64,000 nt of DNA from Endocalyx cinctus. Lineage: Eukaryota > Ascomycota > Sordariomycetes > Amphisphaeriales > Apiosporaceae. This document shows, one piece after another, positions 1 through 10,888 of the stretch. The translations under genes were made by a program, and so were the position numbers. The stretch covers positions 1,461,345 to 1,525,344 of the forward strand of contig BCKC01000008.1 of the NCBI GenBank assembly GCA_001600455.1, given 5' to 3'. The notes under the pieces were generated by a model. It searched no databases, was not told the DNA's origin, and saw nothing but the letters and a program-made list of their open reading frames with translations. Numbering within the stretch: the stretch's first letter is position 1; each line of letters starts with the position of its first letter.

Positions 1-1250
1 GCCTTCCTCTTGGCCGCGGCTCGCTCCTTTCTGGCCTCCTTCTCCTTCCTCTTCGCCTGGTTCATGCTGAGTCTCCCGCCGTCGGCGTCCTCGGCGGCTT
101 TCCGGGCGGCCCAGGTTTTGATACCTTCCTCGGTCATGTCGTCGAGGCCGAACTTGCCGAGGCTTCCCTTGCGCCACTGCTGGATGATCCAATCGGCGGC
201 CTGGGCGATCTTGGGCCTGCCGCCCTCGCCGAGCTTGCCGGTCCGCCTGGCGACGCCCTCGAGGAAGACGTCGACGTCGTTGGTCGGGGGCGAATACGAC
301 TCGTAGATGGCCGGGTTGCGCAGGTTCAGGCGGAACAGGAGGTAATCGACGACGGTCTCGGACGGGACCAACCCGTCCTTGACGCAGCCGACGAGGGCCA
401 GCTTCAGCATGGACTCGAGGTCGGACACGTAAGGGACGAAGACGCCCGGGGTGTCGACCAGAAAAACGCCGTTCTCGATCCCGGCCTCGACGTTCTCGGC
501 GAGGACCCGCACGGGCGTGGCGATCTTGCGCGTCACGCCCGGCTGCGCGCCCGTCTTGGCCGCCTTCTTCACCGTCGTCTGCGCCTGCTGCTGGCCCATC
601 CCCTCCACGCGCAGCGCGTTCAGGAGGGTCGACTTCCCGGCGTTGGGCATCCCCACCACCAGGGCCCGCAGGCCCGTCAGCGAGTCGCTAGCTTGCGCTC
701 GCTTTTTAATTAGTGAGATCAGCTTCCGCATCGATCTCCGGTTCGCCTCGTCCACGAATATCACCTCGGTGCGGCCGGGATGGTCTCCGCCGCCCGTGTC
801 GAACACGCCGCTGGGCGGGGTCGGATACGCTTCTATCGTCTCCCGATCCGCTTCCGTCTCCGACTCCGTATCCGTCTTATCCGGTTCCTCCTGCTGCTGC
901 GACCACAAGCGGGAATAAGGGTTATGCAGCTCCTGCAGAAGCGCCGTCTGGTTCTCGATGTATCCGCGCCTCCGGATCTCCTTCGGGGTTGCGCAGAGCT
1001 CGGATTTGGTGTAGACGAGGATGCGGTGGCGGCCGGCGAGGGAGGATTCGAGGAGGGGGTTCGTCGAGGTCAGGGGAACGCGGCTGTCGCGGCACTCGAG
1101 CACGAGGCTGATGTTGGAGAGGATCTTGCGCATGGCGGTCAGGGCGCCGACGTGGTGGCCGAGGAAGTACGATCGCGTGATCGACGACGAGGCCTCGAAG
1201 GCGGCGCGCGGTACGAATTCCGCTACATTCTTCGCGACGGCGGGGTTCAT
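1..1250 (-). CDS. MTG1: Mitochondrial GTPase 1 (Mtg1/YlqF family), 3' end beyond the window
   Basis: This is a circularly permuted GTPase of the YlqF/RbgA/Mtg1 family. In yeast Mtg1 works on the mitochondrial inner membrane in assembly of the large ribosomal subunit. The frame opens at the ATG at 1250-1248 and stays open without an intron to base 1, giving about 416 residues, with the C-terminus outside the window. As expected of the permuted order, the G4-like motif (TKSE near residue 96, where NKxD is usual) comes before the P-loop GMPNAGKST (near residue 200, codons around 650-627), and DTPG (G3) follows. An acidic, low-complexity insert rich in E, D and T lies between G4 and G1 (about residues 125-160). 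The visible C-terminal part is rich in Lys, Arg and Ala, as in other fungal members. The family call is firm; the mitochondrial location is from the family. Confidence 0.9.
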   Translation of the reverse strand, partial: MNPAVAKNVAEFVPRAAFEASSSITRSYFLGHHVGALTAMRKILSNISLVLECRDSRVPLTSTNPLLESSLAGRHRILVYTKSELCATPKEIRRRGYIENQTALLQELHNPYSRLWSQQQEEPDKTDTESETEADRETIEAYPTPPSGVFDTGGGDHPGRTEVIFVDEANRRSMRKLISLIKKRAQASDSLTGLRALVVGMPNAGKSTLLNALRVEGMGQQQAQTTVKKAAKTGAQPGVTRKIATPVRVLAENVEAGIENGVFLVDTPGVFVPYVSDLESMLKLALVGCVKDGLVPSETVVDYLLFRLNLRNPAIYESYSPPTNDVDVFLEGVARRTGKLGEGGRPKIAQAADWIIQQWRKGSLGKFGLDDMTEEGIKTWAARKAAEDADGGRLSMNQAKRKEKEARKERAAAKRK

Positions 1251-1893
1251 TGTTTTCGCGGGCGGTGGTGATGGTGGAAAGGGGGAAAAGAAGATATGTA
1301 TATTTGAGAGAAATACGTTAAGTGTAGGTTTTTTTTTTTTTTTTTTTTTTTTTTAAGCTTCGAATTAAGGAGGTTGAAGAGGTCGTGTTAAGCTATACTG
1401 TAGGTTCATCGTGTTTTCATATGAACTTTTACTTTTTTTTCCCTCTCACTCTCTCTCGCAGCAATATATCAAGATCGTTGATAATTAATGCATTGCGCTT
1501 TAAGATATGTATTGAAATATCATGCCATTAACATGTATGTAGCTTTACAGTATAAAACCACACTAAAGCTTTAGAAAATAAAAATTATTATCAGCCTTAT
1601 CGGATCCTTGTCAAGATCTACACTAGCGTAAACAGGGGAGTTTAGTCGATAATGACGTAGTGTAAATATTAACCGAGGATTTTTGAATAATTCTCAAGTC
1701 CCTTCAAGACCCTTTAATTCTGATTAAATCTGATGATTTGATTGGTCAAGATTTATATGTTATCATTATTATTTCTATTGGTTAATAATTAACTATACTA
1801 CTTCCAATTTCGTCGAGGTCACCATTGTATAGTATTGTACGGAGTACTGTAGTATGTTATCATTTTCACAAGAGCATATTAAAAATACGCCCT

Positions 1894-1925
1894 CACAATA
1901 GATGCAGTACACAATAGATGCAGTA
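1894..1925. repeat. Perfect 16-bp tandem duplication
   Basis: The 16-mer CACAATAGATGCAGTA occurs twice in direct succession (1894-1909 and 1910-1925) with no mismatch. It lies between genes. It may be a replication-slippage duplication; no function is visible. Confidence 0.8.
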
Positions 1926-1938
1926 TAAAAAAAAAATC

Positions 1939-2030
1939 TTAGGTATCTACCCTAGGTAGGTATCTAGGTGCTAGGTACCTAAGGTACTTAGGTAGTTGCC
2001 GACGTAGGTACCTAGGTACCTAAGTCGGTA
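1939..2030. repeat. Block of TAGGTA/TACCTA palindromic repeat units
   Basis: About 90 bases consist mostly of overlapping CTAGGTA, TACCTAGG and ACCTAAGG units, many of them palindromic (for example GGTACCTAGGTACC). Similar blocks recur at 24463-24583 and 47459-47556. Such CCTAGGTA arrays are common in intergenic DNA of filamentous ascomycetes; their function is not settled. Confidence 0.75.
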
Positions 2031-2490
2031 TAATATTCAATTTAGAAAGAGCTGTCAGTGATCAGTTCACCTCCATGAATTATGAATTATCACTTTGCTC
2101 CTACTACAATAATAACTTTGATGTCGTTCTTTCCAAATTAGAAAAAAAAAAGAGTAAACAGGTAAGTATATCTGTCCGCTTTAGGTCAAACACATAACAA
2201 CTTACGATACAACCTACCTTCTACCTACGCTGCCACGATCTTCCATCTACCTACAAATTCAAAGTCAGGCCCTTTCGACTTACTTGTCGAGAAGATTAGT
2301 GAAAAATCTATTCAAAGAACAATAAGCTTCTCGATTTTCTAACTCTTAGTTTTACCTACCTCTCCTTAAAATACGAACTAGAAACTTTCGAAAGGTCACG
2401 ACAGAAGAGAGCACTCATCGATATAATATATTTCCTGTACTTACATCTTCTTCTAAACCATTACCGTTAACGACCCTCGATCAGCCCAGA

Positions 2491-3548
2491 ATGGAGGATT
2501 CCCCCTGCAATGATGCCTGTATGCCGATACGTCGAATGCAATATGTTCCTCAACCGGACCTTACTTTGAAAGTCGGTCATGGGAATGAAGTACTCTACTT
2601 AATGGTATCTTCCGAGACAATGGAAAAGTCATGCCCATTCTTTAAGACTTTATTATCTGGAAGCTTTTCTGAGTCCAAGAATCAACGATCGTCGTCCGAT
2701 ACTTCGGAATGGGTTGTAGAATTGCCAGATGACGATTCTACAATGATGATGGTCATCACTTCTATACTTCATGGATGCTTCCGAGATGAGCCCGAACTCT
2801 CGGTCGATTCTTTCTACCGGCTCACACTTTTAACTAACAAATACGATCTAACCGTAATTCTCAAACCCTGGATATCTGGTTGGCTAGAACATCACGACCT
2901 TCGGAGAGATTCTTTAAAGTCAACCCTAGAGCCAGGTCTGCATAAAGATCTCTGGATCCTTTGGGAGTTGGGCTGTAAATCTAGGTTTAAAGATATTTCC
3001 AGAAAGTTACTCTTCTTCAGCCCTCCTGGTGATATGATGCCAGATCCGCATGATATGACCGGGATGCATAGTAAGTCACAAAAAAAAAAAAACATCTTCC
3101 TTAGTTCACGGCATTCGATGAAGTTAACGAAGTAATTCTAGCTATAATAAGTCAAACGAGAAGCGATAAAATCACTGAGATTGTTGGTGTCCTGCGAAAG
3201 AGAATCAAGAGCCTAATAGAGGACAAGACCTATAAGGCATGTCGCCATAGAAAAGAAGTATGCATCTATACGATGATTGGTCGGATCGATGCACAACTTT
3301 ATCGAGAGGGTTTGTGGCCTTGGCCCGAGCCAAACAATTATCGCAAATCATTAACCGCCCTGATGCGATCGATCCAAAAAATAAAGGGATTTGGTCTAGA
3401 TCATGATGAAAATGAACCATGCAACGGTATTTCGGGAGTGGAGGCAGAACTCACTATGCTATTCATTCAAACTCGGGTTAAACTATCGGAACAGCAGGAG
3501 CGTCACTTTGCGACCCAGTCTCAGGAAATGGGAACCGAGAACGAATGA
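2491..3548 (+). CDS. BTB/POZ-like domain protein, two exons
   Basis: Exons 2491..3070 and 3142..3548 give 328 residues. The intron has a GTAAGT donor at 3071, a TTAAC-like branch site and a TAG acceptor at 3139-3141; a nearer AG at 3103-3104 would leave only 34 bp. Joining keeps the frame (phase 1), and the second exon runs to the TGA at 3546. The first ~120 residues have the fungal BTB/POZ pattern: a polar strand (LTLKVG), a conserved loop about keeping a structure small or closed (SPFFKTLLSGSFSES), then an acidic strand ending in LPDDD and an all-helical tail. Fungal BTB-like proteins of this type are numerous and mostly uncharacterised; the fold usually mediates protein-protein contacts. 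The C-terminal half (residues ~195-328) matches nothing I recognise. No signal peptide or membrane segment is visible. Confidence 0.7.
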
Positions 3549-5572
3549 ATCATTTCAACCGATACACCTCCTCCTTATGACGCAGTCAAAGGATAATGGC
3601 TAGGTTAATGAATACCCTTGGGCTTGGAGTAAGAAAATGAGAGAAAGAAAAAGGAACTAATCTTGCAATGGTTATGCGTAGACGGACATTCCCAATGATG
3701 GATCGGATGTAATAGCCAGGGAATTTCGCGGAAGGGTTCCAAATCGCGCGAGATAATGAACCATATACCTCCTGGGCTTCCCAGTCGTCGTCATTTCTAC
3801 CTGAAGAACGGGTGTAGCTTATATACAGGATAGCTATCTAATATAAGCTCAGTCTCTTTCCTATGACAGGGTCTCGGTCAGTGTGTTTAAATTCTTGAAA
3901 CGTTCTTATAATCGGTGAATTATCTTTGTTTCCCATTATGATCTAAATATAATGTATTTCGAATCTTCCTTTATCTTAAAGGAAGACATGTCAATGAGGC
4001 CAGTGGGCTGGTTCTAGGACCCTAGATTGTTATTATGGCTGCCAATAGATAAAAATCCATTATCAGGGAGTATGTTGACATTTATAATATCGTATACCTC
4101 ATAAGTTAAATGAAAGAGTACAAAGTGAATATATCTAAATTCGGCCCTGTTTTGATATAATTTATATACAGATTGACAGCTAGAAGGAAGAGCTTCACGC
4201 TTACGGGGATAAGGGAGGCTCAAGAGTAGATGATTAAAAAAAAAAAAAAAAAAATGAGACTATTAGTGCAGGTAGGTTTCAGAACATGGCTGACGGACGC
4301 CGGGAGTCCCTGTGTAGGACGATGATTTGCAATTGTAGACGCACGCGGGTGCACGAAATACAAGACAGAATTCCGCCCCTGCACGATGCGTGAATACGAT
4401 ACGCCTCAAAAGACTAGTCAATAGTAAATAAAATGTAAAAGCAATATGATGAAATTCTAGCCGCATAAGATATATCTGCGCCAATTTTCACCGGCGCTTA
4501 GCTAGAGGAGAAGATATGGTCTAGACTTTGAGATGGCTGGAGATGGCGTTGATGAGATTCCTATGAGATTCCCATGAAATTACCGTTTTCGGCACCGATC
4601 CTTTCGAAGTTCAATTTCCTATTGGCCACTTTCTGAATATCGGCAGCACCCGAAAAAAAACGTAAAGAAAGAAAAGAAACTACAGTACGTGCTCCTCAAC
4701 TTCCCGAAAGTGCTTTCTCACGAATAAAAAGCCGGTAAAGAAATTATTCGCAGAGCGAAAATAAATATTATCTAATTTCCTTGGTGTTACCCTGTCTCAT
4801 TTCCGTGTGGGCAGATATAAACCAGATAACAGATGATTACCCCCTACTTTTCTTTTTCTCGAGGCGTCGTCACTTCTCGAGTGACGATCCCACGTGCGAC
4901 ACACGTGCGTCAAACTCAACAGAAAATGTCCTTAAATATGGAAAAAGTTACAGCTGGTAACAGGGAAACATCTTGTTATAAAAGAAAAAAAAAAAAACAA
5001 AAAACAAAAGTAAAATAATCGGTGGCGTTGGATATGATCGGGGCTGTTTAGGTACAGCCAAGAATTGAGGGCGACAGGTAATTTCGCCTCGTCGTGTCCC
5101 TATGAGGAGCAGAATTTGAAACAGAGAAAGGGGATGGTCATAGATATATAGAAGCCATTAAGTCACCTAAGTCTTTTTTCGCGTCTGTGGCCCTCTGACT
5201 CTAGACTATTGGTGTCTCATTAACATATGTATTGGCCTTCCAAACGTTACGATCATCACCTGCCGATCAATTACCTCTACATATTACATTTAACTATCTA
5301 CTAAACCTTAATTCCCCGACCGTTCTAACGTCTTGAAGAGAGACAATCGTGCGAACGGCTAACATTGGAGCCAATAAGAAGTAACCGGTTCTCGAAAGTT
5401 GAAAGTGGCGAAAAGAGAACGGTATAAAGTAAGTAGTAAATCTCTTTCTATGAAGATACGCAACGGTAACAGATGGGAAACTTACTTCCGTAGGTAACCT
5501 TAAAAAAATACAAACAAAAAATTAAAAAATAAACAAAATTCAAAGGTAATATTCATCTTTATATCGCTCGTC
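3549..5572. other. Intergenic region, no gene recognised
   Basis: Open frames here are short and overlap on both strands without a supporting domain or exon structure. It includes an A-run near 4236-4253. The 3' flank of the BTB gene and the promoter of the SnoaL-like gene should lie here. Confidence 0.6.
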
Positions 5573-6689
5573 ATGGATACGGCGACGTTCCCTACTTATA
5601 TGACGGACTGCAATGCCGTACTGGCCGACACGGATGCGCAATGGAGGCACGGTCAGCCGCCTGATTATTCCAAGACGCGTAAATATTGGCTAGAGAGTCA
5701 GTTCTATCTTCCCATCCTCTCTTCACCTTATGCCCTCCTATAAACCCACCCCTTCCATTTTTTTTTTTCACCACAGTGTAATTATGAAGGTGCGTAAAAC
5801 TCACCCCTAACCAAATCCGCGCACGCAGCCAAGAGCATGAACCACGAATCGGGCAGCCTGCCCGAGCTGGTCGAGAACCTGGTCAAGAACTGGGAGATCG
5901 AGGCCTCCTTCAAGACGCGCGTGGACGAGTGGCGCACGGTCGACCCGGACAACTACTCGTTCGCCATCAACGGCCTCGAGCCGCTGTCGGCCCAGGACAT
6001 GCTCCACCTGGGCACGTACAGCGCCATCATCAGCTCGGGCGACTACTACGACGCCACCCGGACCGACTTCGCCGCCAGCCACAAGACTTTTAAGCGGATG
6101 ATGCCCACGTTCGCCTGGGAGGTCCTCGAGGTGTACAGCGGCCCGCCCGTCGTCGCTTTCAAGTGGAGGCATTGGGGCGAGATGACGGGGGATTATCTGG
6201 GGGTGAATAAGTAGGTTTGCGTGGTCTCTCTCTCTCTCTTCCTTTCTCTTTCCCTCTTTTTATTTTATTTTATTTTATTTTTTTTTTTCAAAGAGTTTTG
6301 AAGTAGACGAACTGCTACTTACCAAAGCGCAACTTTCGATCGATCGTAGGAAGGGAGAAAACATCCGCATAAAAGCGACCAACCGACTCATCGATATCCG
6401 CGGCGTCACGGTCGCGCACCTAAACACCAACACCAAGGTGACCAAGCTGGAGACCTGGTTCGACTCGAACGGCATGTTCAGGCAGATAGATCCCGAAGGG
6501 ACCTCGGTCATGAAAGACGACGGCAAGGAAGCGGTGGGTCCCCAGGCGGTCGAGGTAGGCGGCGCGTGTCCCGTCGCGCACGGCGGCGGTACCGCGGCGG
6601 GGAGACCGCGGAAGCAGAGCTGTAAGATGGCCCCTCCTCGTTGCTTTTCGCGGATTCGGCGTACTTTGGAGTTAGTGCTAATACTGTGA
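5573..6689 (+). CDS. SnoaL-like/NTF2-fold protein, three exons
   Basis: Proposed exons are 5573..5696, 5829..6210 and 6350..6689, giving 281 residues in one frame. Exon 2 carries the best-conserved part, with SLPELVENLVKNWE and the later YYDATRTDF, typical of fungal SnoaL-like proteins of the NTF2 fold. Exon 3 continues with a strand pair and then WFDSNGMFRQIDPEG, also typical. The first donor is uncertain. GTCAGT at 5697 gives a junction that reads like the family (...WLE-T-KSMNHE...), while the stronger-looking GTAAAT at 5679 would also keep the frame but drop six residues. The second intron starts at GTAGGT (6211) and ends at TAG (6349). NTF2-fold proteins include polyketide cyclases and hydratases, but no catalytic set can be assigned here. 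The last ~60 residues (CPVAHGGG and a basic tail) look unlike the core domain. Function unknown. Confidence 0.75.
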
Positions 6690-7474
6690 TATCTTTTTTC
6701 TTTCTTTTAGTGTTTAGTCGGTTCTTGGGGCATAGGAACACCTCGCATAATGCAGTGGACGAGGGAGGGAAATAGCTTTAGGGCTGGCTGTCTAGTGATA
6801 TACATATATGATCACCCCATCGGTTAGGTTGGGATGGGTCAATAGGTATAGTTGTATCTATCATGTTTATTACCTCGTTACCTATTTTAAGATAATGGCA
6901 GAAGTACTTTAATGATATGCTTTCAGGGGTATTATTAATATATCTTGATAAGGTGAGGTGAGGCTAATTACCGGCTTGCCCAATCTAGATGTGGTCAAGA
7001 GCGGGGAATAATCAAGTCAACATACACATTACACACATCCACACATGAGTGGTGAGATACAGGACAGAGTCAAGGGGGCATATTTGGTTAAAAGTGAGTT
7101 GAATTGATTGGCTATCTAGGAAAGCTATCTGAAGGGGGGAGGGGGGAGGGGAGAGGTGTGGTTGTTTATATGATCCCATCGTGCTCATCAAGATAGTGTC
7201 AACACTGACTTGAGTACTTAATGAAATAGGAAATGATGACAATTACGACAGAACAAATGACCATATCCGGTACTTCATTTGTTGCTTCCCTCTCTATTTA
7301 TAGGTGTATCTTTGTGTAAGCCGGGCCAATGAGCGCAGCCTGCCGATGAAAGAGACCATTGTATATATGCAGGTTCATGTAGGTATGGTACTGCTGACCT
7401 ATAGCTACCTATCAATTTGCACTGAGACTTGAACGTCATTGACCAATAGAATTCGAAAGGAGCTACACCATCCA
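6690..7474. other. Intergenic region, no gene recognised
   Basis: No coding signal beyond short chance frames. A G-rich patch lies at 7133-7156. This is the beginning of a gene-poor block that extends to 13534. Confidence 0.5.
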
Positions 7475-7996
7475 TTATTCCTTGTTCATTAGTCTCATTA
7501 ATAATCTCTTCGGATCCTGTAGAAATGTTTCTGACAGTTGGGGAACCAGACCAGTGTGCGCGATGAAACTCAGCGCCCGGCTTCTGGCTTCACGGGTCTC
7601 CGTGTCGGATTCTACAGACTCGACTGTTTTTATACCGTAGATGGTGATATGTAGGGGTATCTTAGGTTGAATGACAGAATGGTAGCCAGCTACCTCGTTG
7701 CCGATTCTAAGCCGATGGTTTCAGCAACCAGTAATTATAGATATAGCCTAATGCAGAGCAATGAGATAAGAATGGAGGGCAGAGGGGGGTGTGTAGTAAG
7801 GGAGGGAGGATATGCTTACTTCAATCTTTTTAGGTTTAAACTCTGGTAGACAAATAAACAAGTGCGTGCAACATAGCCCATTTGTCTGTGTCAAAATTTA
7901 CCCCCTGTTGAGCCGACTCATGTGTGCGGCCGTCTCCCTTTCCAATCTTGCCCTGCGGGCGGCGCTGATATCAGAAGGGTTCGAGGTCGAAGACAT
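7475..7996 (-). CDS. Possible small three-exon gene, product unknown (115 residues)
   Basis: Read on the minus strand, an ATG at 7996 opens exon 1 (7996..7902, starting MSSTSNPSDISAARRARLER). A GTAAAT donor and an acceptor at 7842-7841 lead to a 21-bp exon (7840..7820). A GTAAGC donor and a TTAG acceptor lead to exon 3 (7706..7475), open for 76 codons to TAA. All phases fit (2, 2), and introns are 61 and 113 bp. The product has an Arg/Glu/Ala-rich N-terminal helix and a C-terminal part with GLVPQLSETFLQDPKRLLM, which looks like folded protein. I recognise no family. It was found by joining splice signals by eye, so it could be coincidence; RNA evidence or an orthologue would be needed to accept it. 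Confidence 0.4.
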
Positions 7997-10657
7997 GGCA
8001 ACACTATAGGGAGACTGCCTAAAGTCTGTAATTCGGTGGTAGGAGAGGCTTTTGGAGTCGGTGGCGTGGGCCGTGGGAGGATTCTGACTATAGTAGTGAC
8101 TATATTTTGGCGGCGTAACCCTGGTAATAGACAAGAAATGGTTAGTGGTTACATGAAGTTGAAAGCTGGGAATCAAGTCATAGTACGTGTTCGAAAGTGA
8201 TAATATGAATCATCTGAGTTGCTTACCCGTTGTACGAGGTATCGTTAGAAGCAGGGCTCATGTTGTTTAGGGTTGGAGGATTAATTGTGTATCGTGTTTA
8301 ATTTTAGGCACACGAGGTGAGGATTGATGGTGATGGAGGCAAGGTTTGTGACTCTGTGGTATGTATGACTTGAAAGTAGTAGATCACGGAGAGAGTCATC
8401 ACAGGGATTATGGGCAGCTGGTAGGTTTTTATATAATAATAGATCTAGGATGAAAGCTAGGATTGAGAGGTGGAAAGAAGGGAATGGGAATGGAATAATC
8501 AGGCATAAAAGTAGTAGACCCAGCATGAGAAGGGTGACACAGAACTTATCTCGACTTACAACAGACAATGACTCTAACGTTTTGAGCCGCAAGGTGACTT
8601 AAAATTCCGCAGCTTGCTAAGCTATGAGTCGTAAACTGTGGTCAACTGGATTGGTCGCCAAGGGTTTTTGATAAATCAGAATAAAAGATATGGTCTCACA
8701 ATGTCGACACATACATAAAAAAACATAAACGACCGCTTGAATAACACGGAAGGGTATAAGGCAGCCATATGAAAGATGCTTTGCTGCCTTTTTAAAAGTA
8801 TGAAAGGACAATGCGTAGTAAGTAAACGGAGTGGAACTAATACGTAGGTAAACAGTCTTGAACGATGATGACAATTTTTATTTTAGGCATATCGATGTAT
8901 AAGCGCTTCTAACCGTAACTCTCAATACTCCGATCCGGGGCAGCATGGGTTAGGAGAGTGGTAAGAGTTCTCTAGATCCCCGCAATTCGCATGTCCCTCT
9001 GGGGTACATCAAGATACATGAGGCATAGAGGTAAGAAGTATCTGTCCCCTGCACGCAACAAAGCCAATTCAACATAGAAAAGTACGTGGTTGGTTAAAGT
9101 GTCAATGGTATAGTCGATCGTGACGATACATGTTTATAATTAAATACAATTTTATACGAAGATATTGAGAAAATATTAAGAAAGTTTGAAGTATCGTAGA
9201 CGTATGAGACATTTACACTTACATATATTACCGATACTCCCAGCACTTGCTAAGAGTATCAAGGTTGTTCTGATGGTTCTCGAGAAGGGTACTTGCAGGC
9301 ACGGGTGGATTGTGAAAGCACATTGTTGGTCAATGGGCAACAAGCCCTCTACAAATTACTTACAGCGAATACTTTCCAAAGTCGTAATAAGCTTAGACCA
9401 TATTCTTACTCTCGCGATAAATCCAGGCAGCCATGGCATGAAGAAGGCCAAATGACCGAAAGTCGGATACATCCTCAGGATAGTCTCATTGGAAAGTCGG
9501 AAACTGACGGTGTTACGAGGTTGACAACTATATCAACGTCATCCGTTGACGGTTTCTCTTCCGTCTATTAACGTTGGGATACGGTTCAGCGATGACTCAT
9601 ACCTAGAATTGCTGATCGAGAATCCGTTTTCCAACATATTCTTAGAGAAAAATAGTTCGCGCACCACTGCGATGCCTTCTTTTTTTTTTTCCCTTTTTCG
9701 GATAAGGCATTCTCACGCCAGTATTGCTCATCGACAGAGTAGGACAATCTTTCGTAACAAGCGTCCCAAGCTTACTACTGGCTGTCCAAGAATCAACCTA
9801 TCCCATAACTATAAAGTTAAGGGAAAAGGGAGGGCAGAAGTGGAAAAACTCTAGTAGCATGGGTGGATAAGTAGGACCAGAAAGGAGGCGATGCCAAGAG
9901 ATTCCCGCCGTCGACGACGCCCGATTTACGAGGCAGCATAGGACTTTTGTATTTCGGTGTAAGTGGCCTGTTTTCGAGGCCGCCCTTCCTCCCTCCTTCG
10001 GACCATACGCCAATCATCCGTTGCCACAAATTCCCTTATCGGCGAAATGCGCTAGGCAGCAACGTGATATCTTTTCAAGAGCTGCATAGGCGTTCTTATG
10101 CAAGTTTTCTTTTTGGAATCGGCGGCATCGAGTATGCCTTGTATGCCTAACATGTCCGCGTGACACGATATGTCATGCGATATTTATGTCAACGCTCAGC
10201 AGTAGCGTCGAGATGACGTATATCATATGCGAAGGCTTTTGTGAACGACGAATTCTGAAGTCGAGGCTCGTGGGGGCGGTCGATATCTCGTTAGAGTGGA
10301 AATGGTAAGCGACGTCGCATTCGGATAAAATAGTTTTCCCGGCACTGTCGGTTCTATGTCGGGTATTCAATATCACGTGTCAAGCACGTGTTGATTTTGG
10401 TGTGAAGGGGAGGGGGTATGGTGGACTCGAAGGAGCTCGATGGTTGACGTAAACGTATGATGGTAGTAAGACTCTTAGAAGTCAGGCTACTTAGCCTTGA
10501 CATGATCTGAATTATTGGGGGCCATGATAACTTTATGGCTTCTTGAAAGGGGAGAGAGTTATTACCAAGGTGCGAGAGAAGAAGAGCAACAACAAGCGTT
10601 GAACAAGACAGACAGGAATCTCCAGGACATATTCAGTATGAAAAGCAAGAAAAATAG
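7997..10657. other. Gene-poor stretch, no confident gene
   Basis: Several frames of 65-100 codons overlap on both strands (for example 9293-9571 plus, 9546-9854 plus, 9817-10029 minus), none with a recognisable domain. Frames 9293-9571 and 9546-9854 adjoin in different frames and could be remnants of one gene, but I cannot support that. An ACGTG-rich palindromic patch lies at 10373-10390 (CACGTGTCAAGCACGTG). Confidence 0.5.
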
Positions 10658-10888
10658 TTATGGGAGCTTGATGAACCGACTAGGTGTGCTCAGTGCCACA
10701 ATCACGGGTTTGAGAGGAAATCGTCGTCTGAGGCCGAAGCCAAAGCTAAAACTAGGCGTGAGAAAATTTCGAATAAGAGAAGGGCAGACGATCTAGAAGA
10801 GAAAACTTGGAGGGATAACGATAGACTGAGAAGAGGGATCAGAAGCTTTTATACTTCGTCTCCAACAAAGAGTGCTCTCGTCATTTGA
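10658..10888 (+). other. Coding-like open stretch with a CxxC motif, possible exon or gene remnant
   Basis: After an AATAG that could serve as acceptor (ending at 10657), a frame stays open for 76 codons to a TGA at 10886-10888. It begins LWELDEPTRCAQCHNHGFER, a CxxCxxH-like pattern, and goes on with a highly charged Lys/Arg/Glu/Ala stretch. No in-frame start lies upstream without a stop, so a 5' exon or a frameshift would be required. The region before it (from the ATG at 10524) is open in a different frame. The plus strand is purine-rich here, which by itself produces charged-looking frames, so this could be chance. Confidence 0.3.

Larger units (their letters stand above)
1251..2490. other. 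AT-rich intergenic region with short repeats
   Basis: No gene is seen. The stretch holds a run of 26 T (1329-1354), a perfect 16-bp tandem duplication (1894-1925), one copy of the dispersed 10-mer TACTCCGTAC on the minus strand (1838-1847), and a dense block of TAGGTA/TACCTA units (1939-2030). It should contain the promoter of the minus-strand Mtg1 gene and of the plus-strand gene starting at 2491. Confidence 0.7.

Noticed and set aside
5679..5828. Alternative first intron (GTAAAT donor) for the SnoaL-like gene
   Set aside because: It keeps the frame, but the junction is less like the family than the one using the donor at 5697; RNA would decide.
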